A program made the translations under genes and the position numbers. Shown in pieces: positions 1 through 8,613 of a stretch of 64,000 nucleotides of DNA. The stretch comes from Ulvibacter antarcticus (GTDB taxonomy: Bacteria > Bacteroidota > Bacteroidia > Flavobacteriales > Flavobacteriaceae), in NCBI RefSeq assembly GCF_003688405.1, contig NZ_REFC01000012.1, forward strand, positions 372,001-436,000, given 5' to 3'. The notes under the pieces were generated by a model. It searched no databases, was not told the DNA's origin, and saw only the letters and a list, made by a program, of their open reading frames with translations. Every line of letters starts with the position of its first letter. The first letter of the stretch is position 1.

Positions 1-112
1 TGTATGTAAACGCGACATTCGCACCGTGATTTGCAAAAACTTCAACAATGCCTCTACCAATACCACGGCTTCCTCCTGTGATAATGGCAGTTTTACCTTC
101 TAATAATTTCAT
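1..112 (-). CDS. fabG: 3-oxoacyl-ACP reductase-like SDR, 5' end only
   Basis: Only the first 37 codons are present; the gene runs off the left edge. The ATG lies at 112-110 on the minus strand. The peptide begins [19 protein letters not shown], which holds the TGxxxGIG dinucleotide-binding loop of short-chain dehydrogenases, followed by a second helix and a strand (GANVAFTY). That opening is typical of flavobacterial FabG, the NADPH-dependent reductase of fatty-acid elongation. With so little visible, another SDR of the same fold cannot be excluded; the family call is firm and the FabG call is by resemblance. Confidence 0.75.
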   Translation of the reverse strand, partial: MKLLEGKTAIITGGSRGIGRGIVEVFANHGANVAFTY

Positions 113-258
113 AAGCTAAAGACTTTATCCAAAAAATTTAACGAGCCACTAATATAAAAAGATATTCGGCGACTGCCTTAGAACTATTCGTATTTTATTT
201 GATTCTTACTTAGAATGATAATGTTGTATCTTAGTAGAAATCAATCAAATATACAATC

Positions 259-2187
259 ATGAAAAAAATCATTTTAATTTTAGTCCTTATTTTATTAGGT
301 GCTTGTAAAAATATAAGCGAAACAAAGGAAACTGCGATTGCCCCACCTCCCGAAATATCGGTAGAGGATTTCTTCAAAAATTCTGAACAAAGATCGTTTC
401 GAATATCGCCGGATGGCACCCATTTAGCGTATTTAGCGCCCTACAACAAGCGAATGAACATCCATGTACGAGCCATTGATTCGGAAGAGGTTGTTAGAAT
501 TACAAGTGTGGAAGATCGAGATATTGCTGGGTACTTCTGGGCAAATAATGATAAATTGGTATATATAAAAGATGATGGTGGGAATGAAAACTTCCATTTG
601 TTCTCGGTAAACAAAAAAGGGGATGATGAAGTGGACCTTACGCCTTTTGATGGCGTTAGAGCACAAATAGTAGACGATCTAGAGAATAATGAGAACGAAA
701 TGATCATTGAACTCAATAACAGAATTCCACAGGTTTTTGATCCGTATCGCATAAACATCAACACTGGTAAAATGGAACTTATTTACGAAAATCCCGGAAA
801 TATTACCGGATGGCAAACAGATCATGATGGAAAGCTCCGCATCGCTTATGTAACGAATGGTGTTGATAACAGTATTTTATACCGGGAAACAGAGAAAGAT
901 GATTTCAAGGAAGTAATTACAACAAATTTTAAGCAAACCTTAACCATTCAGTTCTTTGATTTTGACAATGGCAATGTTGTATATGCCCTATCAAACCTCG
1001 GAAGAGATAAGTTGGCAGTTGTAAAATACGACCTTAAAGAGAATAAGGAAATTGAAGAAATTTACATCAATCAAGATGTTGATGTGGACGAAGTTAGTTA
1101 TTCAGACAAAAGAAAAGTCCTAACTTCAATTAACTACAATGATACTAAACAGAAAAGAAAATTTCTGGATGAAGAGACAGAGCAATTATTTAGCCGACTG
1201 GAAAAAGAATTAGGTGACACGAATGAGTATTATATCACCTCTTCGAATAAAAATGAAGACAAATTTTTAGTGTATGTAGGAAATGACACATCCAGAGGTG
1301 CCTATTACTTCTATGATAAGGAGAGTAAGGAATTAAAGAAAATTGCAGATCTAAGTCCATGGATAAATCCGGATCACATGGCGTCAATGAAGCCAATTAG
1401 TTACACAAGTAGAGACGGACTTACAATTCATGGTTATCTTAGCTTACCTATAGGACGAGAGGCCAAAAATTTACCGGTGGTAATAAATCCGCACGGAGGC
1501 CCTTGGGCAAGAGATTTTTGGGGATATAATCCTGAAGTGCAACTATTAGCGAATAGAGGATATGCCGTTTTACAGATGAATTTTAGAGGCTCTACAGGCT
1601 ACGGAAAGGCTTTTTGGGAGAAATCATTTAAACAATGGGGTCAGTCCATGCAAAATGATGTAACAGATGGAGTACATTGGCTTATTGATCAAGGAATAGC
1701 AGATCCCGATCGTATAGCGATCTACGGCGGGAGTTATGGTGGTTATGCCACGCTGGCGGGTATTACGAATACTCCAGATCTATATGCCGCAGCTGTGGAT
1801 TACGTTGGCGTATCTAATCTATTTACTTTTATGGAAACTATTCCTCCATATTGGGAGCCTTATAAAGAGATGTTATATGAAATGGTTGGAGATCCAAACT
1901 CAAATGACAGTATTATGATGAAAGCCAATAGTCCCGTTTTCCAAGTTAATAAAATAACAGCAGCGCTATTTGTTGCCCAGGGTGCAAACGACCCTAGAGT
2001 TGCTAAAGACGAATCAGACCAAATGGTGAATGCTCTTGAAAAGCGAGGCGTTCCAATTCAATATATGTTGAAGGAAAATGAAGGACATGGCTTCAGAAAC
2101 GAAGAAAACCGTTTTGATTTTTATAATGCGATGACAGAATTTTTAGATACCAATATGAAAGAAAAGGTTGACGAAATAAAAACTTAA
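259..2187 (+). CDS. S9 family prolyl-oligopeptidase-like serine peptidase, lipoprotein
   Basis: 642 aa. The N-terminus is a lipoprotein signal: MKK, a leucine/isoleucine stretch, then LLGAC as lipobox, so it is probably anchored in a membrane facing the periplasm. Residues about 40-380 look like a beta-propeller of the DPP/acylaminoacyl-peptidase type (repeated ISPDG-like and WANNDKLVYI-like strands). The C-terminal third is an alpha/beta hydrolase with nucleophile Ser492 in GGSYGG, Asp578 in GANDPRV and His610 in EGHGF, the full S9 triad. It likely cleaves peptides, perhaps after Pro or Ala. It is transcribed alone and ends in a shared terminator with sucD. A weak promoter-like TATCTTAG lies at 227-234. 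Confidence 0.93.
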   Translation: MKKIILILVLILLGACKNISETKETAIAPPPEISVEDFFKNSEQRSFRISPDGTHLAYLAPYNKRMNIHVRAIDSEEVVRITSVEDRDIAGYFWANNDKLVYIKDDGGNENFHLFSVNKKGDDEVDLTPFDGVRAQIVDDLENNENEMIIELNNRIPQVFDPYRININTGKMELIYENPGNITGWQTDHDGKLRIAYVTNGVDNSILYRETEKDDFKEVITTNFKQTLTIQFFDFDNGNVVYALSNLGRDKLAVVKYDLKENKEIEEIYINQDVDVDEVSYSDKRKVLTSINYNDTKQKRKFLDEETEQLFSRLEKELGDTNEYYITSSNKNEDKFLVYVGNDTSRGAYYFYDKESKELKKIADLSPWINPDHMASMKPISYTSRDGLTIHGYLSLPIGREAKNLPVVINPHGGPWARDFWGYNPEVQLLANRGYAVLQMNFRGSTGYGKAFWEKSFKQWGQSMQNDVTDGVHWLIDQGIADPDRIAIYGGSYGGYATLAGITNTPDLYAAAVDYVGVSNLFTFMETIPPYWEPYKEMLYEMVGDPNSNDSIMMKANSPVFQVNKITAALFVAQGANDPRVAKDESDQMVNALEKRGVPIQYMLKENEGHGFRNEENRFDFYNAMTEFLDTNMKEKVDEIKT

Positions 2188-2201
2188 ATGCTATAAAAAA
2201 G

Positions 2202-2232
2202 AAAGGGCTTATCGAAATAGATAAGCCCTTTT
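2202..2232. terminator. Bidirectional intrinsic terminator between the S9 peptidase and sucD
   Basis: A perfect 12-bp inverted repeat (AAAGGGCTTATC at 2202-2213, GATAAGCCCTTT at 2220-2231) with a 6-nt loop and an A run before and T run after it. It sits between the convergent ends of the peptidase and sucD, so it can stop transcription from both sides. Confidence 0.9.
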
Positions 2233-2250
2233 TATATATGATTTTGGAAA

Positions 2251-3126
2251 TTATGATCTCATAACTTCAGCTACCTTCTTACCAATACCGGCAGGAGATT
2301 CAACAACATGAATTCCACATTCTCTCATTATCTTTTTCTTAGCTTGAGCAGTATCGTCGCTACCACCTACTATGGCACCTGCATGCCCCATTGTTCTTCC
2401 TGCGGGAGCAGTTTCACCGGCGATAAAGCCAATGATAGGTTTTTTGCTTCCACTTTTCTTGTACCAATATGCAGCATCTGCCTCTAGCTGTCCACCAATC
2501 TCACCAATCATAACTACAGCCTCTGTTTCCGGATCATTGATAAGCATCTCTACAGCTTCTTTTGTGGTTGTTCCAATAATTGGATCTCCACCAATTCCTA
2601 TCGCTGTAGTAATTCCTAAACCTTGTTTTACAACCTGGTCTGCAGCTTCGTAAGTTAAAGTTCCTGACTTAGAAACAATCCCAACATTTCCTTTTTTGAA
2701 AACAAAGCCTGGCATAATTCCAACCTTTGCCTCTCCCGGCGTAATTACACCTGGACAGTTAGGTCCTATTAATCGACAATCCTTATCTTTTAGATAATCT
2801 GCTGCTGTTATCATATCTGCAACAGGAATTCCTTCAGTAATAGTAATTATCACCTTAATTCCGGCATCGGCAGCTTCCATAATTGCGTCTGCAGCAAATG
2901 CTGGTGGCACAAAAATAATAGTGGTATCTGCTCCAACTTCTTTAACAGCCTGTTCAACAGTATTAAATACCGGTCTGTCTAAATGTGTTTGACCTCCTTT
3001 ACCTGGAGTTACACCTCCTACAACATTAGTACCGTATTCTATCATTTGACCAGCGTGAAAAGTTCCTTCACTACCTGTAAACCCTTGTACAATTATTTTG
3101 GAATTCTTATTGACTAAAACGCTCAT
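2251..3126 (-). CDS. sucD: Succinate-CoA ligase, alpha subunit
   Basis: 291 aa, the usual length. It is the CoA-binding and phosphohistidine subunit of succinyl-CoA synthetase in the TCA cycle (succinyl-CoA + ADP/GDP + Pi to succinate + NTP + CoA). Seen: the N-terminal Rossmann CoA-binding domain with VQGFTGSEGTFHA and GGVTPGKGG, the LIGPNCPGVI loop, and the phosphorylated His248 in MGHAGAIVGG. The beta subunit gene sucC is not in the window. A TATATTTG element 67-74 bases upstream of the start and a leader hairpin suggest its own promoter. The next gene downstream on the strand is across a terminator. Confidence 0.97.
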   Translation of the reverse strand: MSVLVNKNSKIIVQGFTGSEGTFHAGQMIEYGTNVVGGVTPGKGGQTHLDRPVFNTVEQAVKEVGADTTIIFVPPAFAADAIMEAADAGIKVIITITEGIPVADMITAADYLKDKDCRLIGPNCPGVITPGEAKVGIMPGFVFKKGNVGIVSKSGTLTYEAADQVVKQGLGITTAIGIGGDPIIGTTTKEAVEMLINDPETEAVVMIGEIGGQLEADAAYWYKKSGSKKPIIGFIAGETAPAGRTMGHAGAIVGGSDDTAQAKKKIMRECGIHVVESPAGIGKKVAEVMRS

Positions 3127-3159
3127 TCTGTTTTTAATTTATTGAATTTTATTGATAAA

Positions 3160-3200
3160 ACTTCTTCTCACCAAGGAGACCGAAGTCGCGTGCAAATATA
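3160..3200 (-). promoter_or_regulatory. sucD promoter -7 element and 5' leader hairpin
   Basis: On the minus strand TATATTTG (3200-3193) matches the flavobacterial -7 consensus TAnnTTTG exactly; no clear -33 TTG is at the right distance. Transcription would start near 3186, exactly where a stem-loop begins: ACTTC/GAAGT arms (3186-3182 and 3164-3160) stacked on TCTC/GAGA arms. The position makes it a likely 5'-terminal mRNA hairpin. The element is seen; the start site is inferred. Confidence 0.6.
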
Positions 3201-3229
3201 CTTTTTTTTAGGGAAGGATGTAAAGGAAA

Positions 3230-3643
3230 TTAAACTTTTACCTTATGATAGGATTCAGTAGTTTCATCATTATCAGTAACCGGTTGACTTACCTGATATC
3301 CTCGATATAACATCCCTTCTTTCACTTGCCAAATTGCTATAAAATGTGCTATTCCTAGTTCTTCATCAGGATTTTCGATGGTTTTTACGTAGTATTTATA
3401 ACGAATAGTAACGTAGTCATCATCAGAAAGCATATGACTTACTTCTACACGCATGTCATAGTATGTTCTACGTATTTCTGCGAAAAATTTAGAAAGTTCT
3501 TCAAAATGCATGATTGCCAATCCATCAGCACTATTCCAAATTAATTCTACATCCGGATGAAAAAAGTCTTTTACTTCAGAACCATCCTTCAGAAGATCCA
3601 GTTTATAAAATTCTTTTACAACTTCTTTTGCTGCTTTACTCAT
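3230..3643 (-). CDS. NTF2-like (SnoaL-type) protein of unknown function
   Basis: 137 aa with no signal peptide. The pattern of a long N-terminal helix (KEVVKEFYKLD), FHPDVELIW, a second helix and four strands ending YRGYQVSQPV fits the cone-shaped NTF2/SnoaL fold, which binds small ligands or acts as isomerase, dehydratase or simple binding domain. I cannot assign a substrate. Its ATG overlaps the stop of the upstream lpxD-like gene by 4 bases, so the two are almost certainly translationally coupled, hinting at a role linked to the acyltransferase. Confidence 0.85.
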   Translation of the reverse strand: MSKAAKEVVKEFYKLDLLKDGSEVKDFFHPDVELIWNSADGLAIMHFEELSKFFAEIRRTYYDMRVEVSHMLSDDDYVTIRYKYYVKTIENPDEELGIAHFIAIWQVKEGMLYRGYQVSQPVTDNDETTESYHKVKV

Positions 3644-4578
3644 GATAATTTATCCAGTTTTTCGATTATATCTGGAATTAAGCGTATCGACGCCAATTCC
3701 TTGTATTTTTTTCTAAAATCATCTGCCGGTGTTCCAAAGTAAGATTTATGTCCTGGCAATGATTTGCTTACACCACTTTGAGCCGAAATTATTGCTTTTT
3801 CACCAATTGTTACACCACTTGTGATTCCTACCTGTCCCCAAATCGTAACAGAATCTTCAATTAAAACACATCCTGCTATTCCTACTTGCGAAGCTATTAA
3901 ACATCGCTTTCCTATTACCGTGTCATGTCCAACATGCACCTGATTATCGAGCTTTGACCCCTCACCTATCGTGGTTGAAGCTGTAACTCCTCTATCTATA
4001 GTACATAGGGAGCCCAAATCTACATTATCTTCAATCACAACATTGCCTCCACTTACCAACTTATCAAATCCATCAGGTCGGTTTTTATAATAAAATGCAT
4101 CCGATCCTAAAACACTACCTGCATGAATAGTAACATTATTCCCAATGACCGTATTATCATAAATAGAGACATTAGAATGTATGACACAATTATTTCCAAT
4201 AGTCACATTATTGCCAACAAAAACATTAGGTTGAAGAATAGTGTGTGTGCCAATTTTTGCCGAATCTGCTATAACGGCTCTTGCTGCAATAAATGGATTA
4301 AAATGATTTGTAAGTTTATTAAAATCGCTAAACGGATCGTCTGAAACCAATAATGCTTTACCCTTTGGACATTCTACCTCCTTATTAATGAGAATAACAG
4401 TAGCTTGAGATTGAAGTGCCTTATCGTAGTACTTGGGATGATCTACAAATACGATATCCCCTTTACGAACGACATGAATTTCATTCATTCCCAAAACCGG
4501 AAAGTCATCATTCCCAACGTATTCGCAATTGAGAATTGTGGCGATGTCCTTGAGTTTCTGGGGATTTTGAAATTTCAT
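3640..4578 (-). CDS. LpxD-like UDP-3-O-acylglucosamine N-acyltransferase paralog
   Basis: 312 aa. An N-terminal LpxD-type uridine-binding domain (residues 1-100) precedes a left-handed beta-helix of hexapeptide repeats (VFVGNNVTIGNN and similar, about 105-275) and a C-terminal helix. The catalytic-type histidine is His218 in HVGHD, where true LpxD in this window has IAHN. Other signatures also differ from the second copy at 7484-8509: GSDAFYY against GADGFGF, and GSLCTIDRG against GAGTTIDRA. It is therefore a diverged paralog that may acylate another UDP-sugar or use another acyl chain. It sits between efp and the NTF2-like gene, overlapping the latter. Confidence 0.85.
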   Translation of the reverse strand: MKFQNPQKLKDIATILNCEYVGNDDFPVLGMNEIHVVRKGDIVFVDHPKYYDKALQSQATVILINKEVECPKGKALLVSDDPFSDFNKLTNHFNPFIAARAVIADSAKIGTHTILQPNVFVGNNVTIGNNCVIHSNVSIYDNTVIGNNVTIHAGSVLGSDAFYYKNRPDGFDKLVSGGNVVIEDNVDLGSLCTIDRGVTASTTIGEGSKLDNQVHVGHDTVIGKRCLIASQVGIAGCVLIEDSVTIWGQVGITSGVTIGEKAIISAQSGVSKSLPGHKSYFGTPADDFRKKYKELASIRLIPDIIEKLDKLS

Positions 4579-4641
4579 AATGTTAGTTGTAATATATTTC
4601 TAAAGTAATCTATATTGAACCTTTACCAAAGGCCTTAAAGA

Positions 4642-5208
4642 CTACTCTTTAATTCTTTCCTGATATTGTCCCTTTTCGGTGTCAATTCGAATTTTATCAC
4701 CTTCATTGATAAATAACGGTACATTCACTTCAGCACCTGTTTCAACAACGGCCGGTTTGGTTGCATTAGTTGCCGTATTTCCTTTTACACCTGGCTCGGT
4801 AGAAGTTACTTCCAAAATTACGTGAGCAGGCATTTCCACAGATAAAGGAGAATTGTCTTCCGTATTAATAATAACGGTCACTATTTCACCTTCTTTCATC
4901 AATTCGGGCGTGTCCAGTGCTTCTTTTAACAATCTGATCTGAGTATAATCTTCAGTATTCATAAAATGATAAAATTCACCTTCAAAGTACAAGTACTGAA
5001 ATTTATGTGTTTCAACGCGAACATCATCAATCTTATGTCCGGCAGAAAATGTATTATCAATTACTTTTCCAGAGGTTACACTTTTTAGCTTAGTTCTAAC
5101 AAAAGCAGGACCTTTTCCGGGTTTAACATGTAAAAACTCGATAATTTTAAAGATATCATTATTGTATCTAATACATAATCCTTTTCTTATATCTGAACTT
5201 GTAGCCAT
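4642..5208 (-). CDS. efp: Translation elongation factor P
   Basis: 188 aa, full length. EF-P binds between the P and E sites of stalled ribosomes and speeds peptide-bond formation at proline runs. Domain I is residues 1-65, with the tip loop HVKPGKGPAFVR carrying Lys32 at the position that is modified in many bacteria; domains II and III follow (OB folds, ending RIDTEKGQYQERI). No modification enzyme gene (epmA, epmB, earP) is visible nearby. It lies between lpxA and the lpxD paralog on the same strand with a 90-base gap upstream that holds an inverted repeat. Confidence 0.97.
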   Translation of the reverse strand: MATSSDIRKGLCIRYNNDIFKIIEFLHVKPGKGPAFVRTKLKSVTSGKVIDNTFSAGHKIDDVRVETHKFQYLYFEGEFYHFMNTEDYTQIRLLKEALDTPELMKEGEIVTVIINTEDNSPLSVEMPAHVILEVTSTEPGVKGNTATNATKPAVVETGAEVNVPLFINEGDKIRIDTEKGQYQERIKE

Positions 5209-5257
5209 AGTTTTCTCCGCTACTGCGGTCTTATTATTTATTAAACTTATCTGTAAT

Positions 5258-5287
5258 CGATACTAGTTATTTCTATTCTGAGTATCG
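5258..5287. repeat. Inverted repeat in the lpxA-efp gap
   Basis: CGATACT (5258-5264) and AGTATCG (5281-5287) form a 7-bp stem with a 16-nt loop in the 90-base gap between the lpxA stop and the efp start. There is no T run on either side, so it is not a standard terminator; it could be an operator, an RNA processing hairpin or a chance repeat. Confidence 0.4.
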
Positions 5288-5298
5288 AATTAGTTTTA

Positions 5299-6084
5299 TT
5301 AATTGTTACTGAAGTAACCTTTCATTATTCCTCGCTTCGCATTTTTTATAAATTGAAGGATCTCATCACGTTCGGGAGTTGCTTCCATCTCGGCTTCAAT
5401 TATTTCTGAAGCTTGCGTATTATTATAAGTACCCTGATATAAAATCCTATATATATTTTGTATTTCTCTAATTTTTTCAGGAGAAAACCCTCGTCTTCGA
5501 AGTCCAATTGAATTTATACCAACATAGGATAAAGGCTCTCTTGCTGCTTTTACATATGGCGGCACATCCTTTCTCACTAACGATCCTCCCGTTACAAAAG
5601 CATGGTTTCCAATCATACAAAACTGGTGAACTGCCGTCATTCCTGCTAAAATAACATAATCACCAACAGTGCAATGTCCGGCCAATGTACTATTATTTGA
5701 GAAGATACAATTGTTTCCAACAATACAATCATGTGCGATATGACAGTACGCCATGATAAGACAGTTTTTTCCTATAACTGTTTTTCCACGATCAACAGTT
5801 CCTCTATTTACTGTCACATATTCGCGTACAGTAGTATTATCTCCTATCTCTGCAGTTGTTTCCTCATCCTGAAATTTCAAGTCTTGTGGAATAGCAGAAA
5901 TTACGGCTCCCGGGAAAATATTACAATTTTTACCGATCCGTGCTCCTTCCATGATGGTCACATTAGAACCTATCCAGGTTCCTTCGCCAATTATCACATT
6001 ATTATGGATAGTTGTAAATGGCTCAATAACCACATTTTTTGCAATTTTCGCGCCCGGATGGACGTATGCTAAGGGTTGGTTCAT
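5299..6084 (-). CDS. lpxA: Acyl-ACP:UDP-N-acetylglucosamine O-acyltransferase
   Basis: 261 aa, typical length. First step of lipid A synthesis: transfer of a 3-hydroxyacyl chain from ACP to the 3-OH of UDP-GlcNAc in the cytoplasm. The first 190 residues form hexapeptide-repeat coils; the catalytic base is His118 in HIAHDC (equivalent to E. coli His125), and MTAVHQFCMIG and the C-terminal helical domain with GLRRRGFS are diagnostic. It starts directly after the lpxC-fabZ stop, with no intergenic base, so the two are cotranscribed and probably coupled. Confidence 0.97.
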   Translation of the reverse strand: MNQPLAYVHPGAKIAKNVVIEPFTTIHNNVIIGEGTWIGSNVTIMEGARIGKNCNIFPGAVISAIPQDLKFQDEETTAEIGDNTTVREYVTVNRGTVDRGKTVIGKNCLIMAYCHIAHDCIVGNNCIFSNNSTLAGHCTVGDYVILAGMTAVHQFCMIGNHAFVTGGSLVRKDVPPYVKAAREPLSYVGINSIGLRRRGFSPEKIREIQNIYRILYQGTYNNTQASEIIEAEMEATPERDEILQFIKNAKRGIMKGYFSNN

Positions 6085-7491
6085 TTAAATGTTTTTTGTT
6101 TTTACTATCTGCGCCATTAATTCTGCTTCAGCCACTAATTTATCATTTACATATGCATACCCATTCATAAGTACTATTCCCCTACGAATTGGTGACATTA
6201 ATTTCAGATCGAATATAAGCGTATCTCCAGGGTTTACCTGTTGCTTGAATTTCACATTATTAATTTTCATGAAATAAGTAAGATAGTTTTCCGGATCCGG
6301 AACTGTACTTAAAGCGAGAATCCCTCCCGTTTGCGCCATAGCTTCTACTATAATAACTCCTGGCATAACTGGTGCTCCCGGAAAATGCCCAACGAAGAAA
6401 GGTTCGTTCATCGTAACATTTTTTAGGCCTACTACGTGAGTGCTGGAAAGCTCTAAAATTTTATCTACAAACAAAAATGGAGGTCTGTGAGGCAACATAT
6501 CCATAATTTGATTCACATCCTTTACGGGTGGTTTCGACAAGTCGAATTGCGGTACTTTATTCCTACTCTCCAGTTTTATAATCTTAGAAAGTTTTTTTGC
6601 AAACTGAGTGTTTACGTGATGTCCGGGTTTATTAGCAATTACTTTACCACGTATTCGTGTTCCAATTAATGCAAGATCTCCAACAACATCTAACAGCTTG
6701 TGTCTTGCAGCCTCATTAGCATGATGTAAGGTAAGATTGTCTAAAATCCCATTTGGTTTAACCGATATTTTATCTTTTCCAAAGGCGGAACGTAATTTTT
6801 TCATGGTTTCTGGAGAAAGCTCTTTATCTACATACACAATGGCATTGTTCAAATCCCCTCCCTTTATTAAACCATGCTCCAGAAGCATTTCAATTTCATG
6901 TAGAAAACTAAAAGTACGTGCATTAGATATTTCTTTTTTAAAATCTGAAATATGCTTTAATGAAGCATTCTGAGTCCCTAAAACCTTGGTTCCAAAATCG
7001 ACCATGGTAGTAACTTGATATTCTTCCGAAGGCATTACAATAATTTCACTCCCCGACTCCTCATCGGTATATGAAATTACTTCCTTTACTATATATTCTT
7101 GTCTTGCGGCATCTTGTTCAACAATTCCTGCCGCTTCTATTGCTTCAACGAAGAACTTAGAAGATCCATCCATTATTGGAGGTTCTGAAGCATTTAGTTC
7201 CATTAAGCAATTATCTACTTCCATTCCAACCAAAGCCGCAAGTACATGCTCGGATGTTTGAATCTTCACCCCGTTTTTCTCAAGATTTGTACCTCGCTGT
7301 GTATCTACAACGTAATTCGCATCGGCTTCAATTATCGGATTATCTTCAAGGTCCACTCGCACAAAAGCATAGCCGTGATTCTCTGGAGCGGGTTTAAAGG
7401 TAAGGGTGACTTCCTTGCCTGTATGCAATCCAACACCGGTAAGCGTAATCGCCTTACCAATAGTGCGCTGTTTTACTTTAGAATCACTCAT
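6085..7491 (-). CDS. lpxC-fabZ: Bifunctional LpxC deacetylase / FabZ dehydratase
   Basis: 468 aa natural fusion, common in Bacteroidota. Residues 1-310 are LpxC, the zinc deacetylase that commits UDP-3-O-acyl-GlcNAc to lipid A: ligands His82 (TSEHVLAAL), His264 and Asp268 (RHKLLDVVGD) and catalytic-type His291 (KPGHHVNTQ). Residues about 320-468 are FabZ, the 3-hydroxyacyl-ACP dehydratase of fatty-acid synthesis: LPHRPPFLFVDKI, catalytic His369 in GHFPGAPVMPG and Glu383 in IVEAMAQTGG. One polypeptide thus holds two enzymes competing for the 3-hydroxyacyl-ACP branch point. The gene overlaps lpxD by 8 bases upstream. Confidence 0.98.
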   Translation of the reverse strand: MSDSKVKQRTIGKAITLTGVGLHTGKEVTLTFKPAPENHGYAFVRVDLEDNPIIEADANYVVDTQRGTNLEKNGVKIQTSEHVLAALVGMEVDNCLMELNASEPPIMDGSSKFFVEAIEAAGIVEQDAARQEYIVKEVISYTDEESGSEIIVMPSEEYQVTTMVDFGTKVLGTQNASLKHISDFKKEISNARTFSFLHEIEMLLEHGLIKGGDLNNAIVYVDKELSPETMKKLRSAFGKDKISVKPNGILDNLTLHHANEAARHKLLDVVGDLALIGTRIRGKVIANKPGHHVNTQFAKKLSKIIKLESRNKVPQFDLSKPPVKDVNQIMDMLPHRPPFLFVDKILELSSTHVVGLKNVTMNEPFFVGHFPGAPVMPGVIIVEAMAQTGGILALSTVPDPENYLTYFMKINNVKFKQQVNPGDTLIFDLKLMSPIRRGIVLMNGYAYVNDKLVAEAELMAQIVKTKNI

Positions 7492-8509
7492 CTTTTATGT
7501 TTTTTTCAAAGGTATTAAATCGTTCTATAATTTTTGGTAGATTCTTAAAGTGCACATAACTTTTATTGTAATCTCCGTAATTAAGAGCAGGAGATCCCTG
7601 CAAAGTTTCATTATCCTTAACATTTCTACCTATCCCACTTTGTGCCTGAACGCGAACATTATTACCAATAGTGATATGTCCAGCAATTCCAACCTGTCCT
7701 CCAAAGATGCAGTTTTTTCCAATCTTGGTAGAGCCGGCAATTCCTGTCTGTGCTGCTATGACAGTGTTTTCTCCAATTTCTACATTATGAGCAATTTGAA
7801 TTTGATTATCAAGCTTTACTCCATTCTTGATGACTGTAGATCCTAAAGTTGCTCGATCAATCGTAGTTCCAGCGCCAATATCTACATTCTCACCAATCAC
7901 AACGTTTCCTGTTTGAGGAACTTTAGTGTACTCTCCTTTTTCATTGGGTGTAAAACCGAATCCGTCTGCACCAACTATCACACCGCTATGAATAACGCTG
8001 TTCTTTCCAATTACAGTTTCAGAATATAATTTAGCACCTGCAAAAACAATAACATTGTCTGCTATTGAAACATTATCACCTATATAGACATTTGGATAAA
8101 TTTTTACATTATCCCCAATTTTCACATTTTCACCTAGATAACAGAATGCTCCTAAGTAGACGTTTTCTCCGTATTTAGCAGTCTCAGCAATAAAAACAGG
8201 TTGTTCAATTCCTGTTTTATTTAGTTTTACCTGATTGTAGTACTCTAATAATTTCGAAAAAGATTTATAAGCATCCTCCACTCGGATAAGTGTTGTAGAA
8301 ATAGGATTTTCGGCAGTAAATGCCTTGTCAACAATCGTTATTGAAGCCTGAGTTGTGTATATATATGGGGTGTATTTAGGATTTGCTAAAAAAGTAAGAC
8401 TTCCTTCACTTCCCTCTTCGATTTTTGAAAGTTTCGATACTTCAATATCAGAATCTCCATCCACTTCACCTTCTAATATACCCGCTATTTGTGCTGCTGT
8501 AAATTTCAT
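7484..8509 (-). CDS. lpxD: UDP-3-O-(3-hydroxyacyl)glucosamine N-acyltransferase
   Basis: 341 aa, the normal LpxD length. It adds the second hydroxyacyl chain to UDP-3-O-acyl-glucosamine, directly after LpxC. Seen: N-terminal uridine-binding domain (MKFTAAQIAGILEGEVDGD), then about ten hexapeptide coils with GADGFGF, GAGTTIDRATLGST and catalytic His241 in IQIAHNVEIG, then a C-terminal helix for ACP binding. It is the first gene of lpxD-lpxC/fabZ-lpxA(-efp-lpxD2), with an 8-base overlap into lpxC-fabZ and a TATTTTTG promoter element upstream at 8602-8595. This copy has the canonical signatures and is the likely housekeeping LpxD. Confidence 0.96.
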   Translation of the reverse strand: MKFTAAQIAGILEGEVDGDSDIEVSKLSKIEEGSEGSLTFLANPKYTPYIYTTQASITIVDKAFTAENPISTTLIRVEDAYKSFSKLLEYYNQVKLNKTGIEQPVFIAETAKYGENVYLGAFCYLGENVKIGDNVKIYPNVYIGDNVSIADNVIVFAGAKLYSETVIGKNSVIHSGVIVGADGFGFTPNEKGEYTKVPQTGNVVIGENVDIGAGTTIDRATLGSTVIKNGVKLDNQIQIAHNVEIGENTVIAAQTGIAGSTKIGKNCIFGGQVGIAGHITIGNNVRVQAQSGIGRNVKDNETLQGSPALNYGDYNKSYVHFKNLPKIIERFNTFEKNIKDE

Positions 8510-8594
8510 TGATTGGGATTGATTTGAATCACATAGCAGCTTATTCGCAAGGTATTTCTAAAAATTGATATAAACTGCTTACAATTCATTCTTG

Positions 8595-8602
8595 CAAAAA
8601 TA
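8595..8602 (-). promoter_or_regulatory. Probable -7 element of the lpxD operon
   Basis: TATTTTTG on the minus strand matches TAnnTTTG exactly, about 90 bases before the lpxD start and just past the HD-gene stop. No good -33 TTG lies 17-23 bases further upstream, so this rests on one element. Confidence 0.45.
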
Positions 8603-8613
8603 GAAAAAAAGGT

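Noticed and set aside
2372-2653. Plus-strand reading frame opposite sucD (93 codons)
   Set aside because: It is the antisense shadow of a strongly conserved gene, with Pro/Ser/Ile composition from reversed codons. Other frames of this kind, such as 58106-58528 and 61826-62155, were dropped for the same reason.
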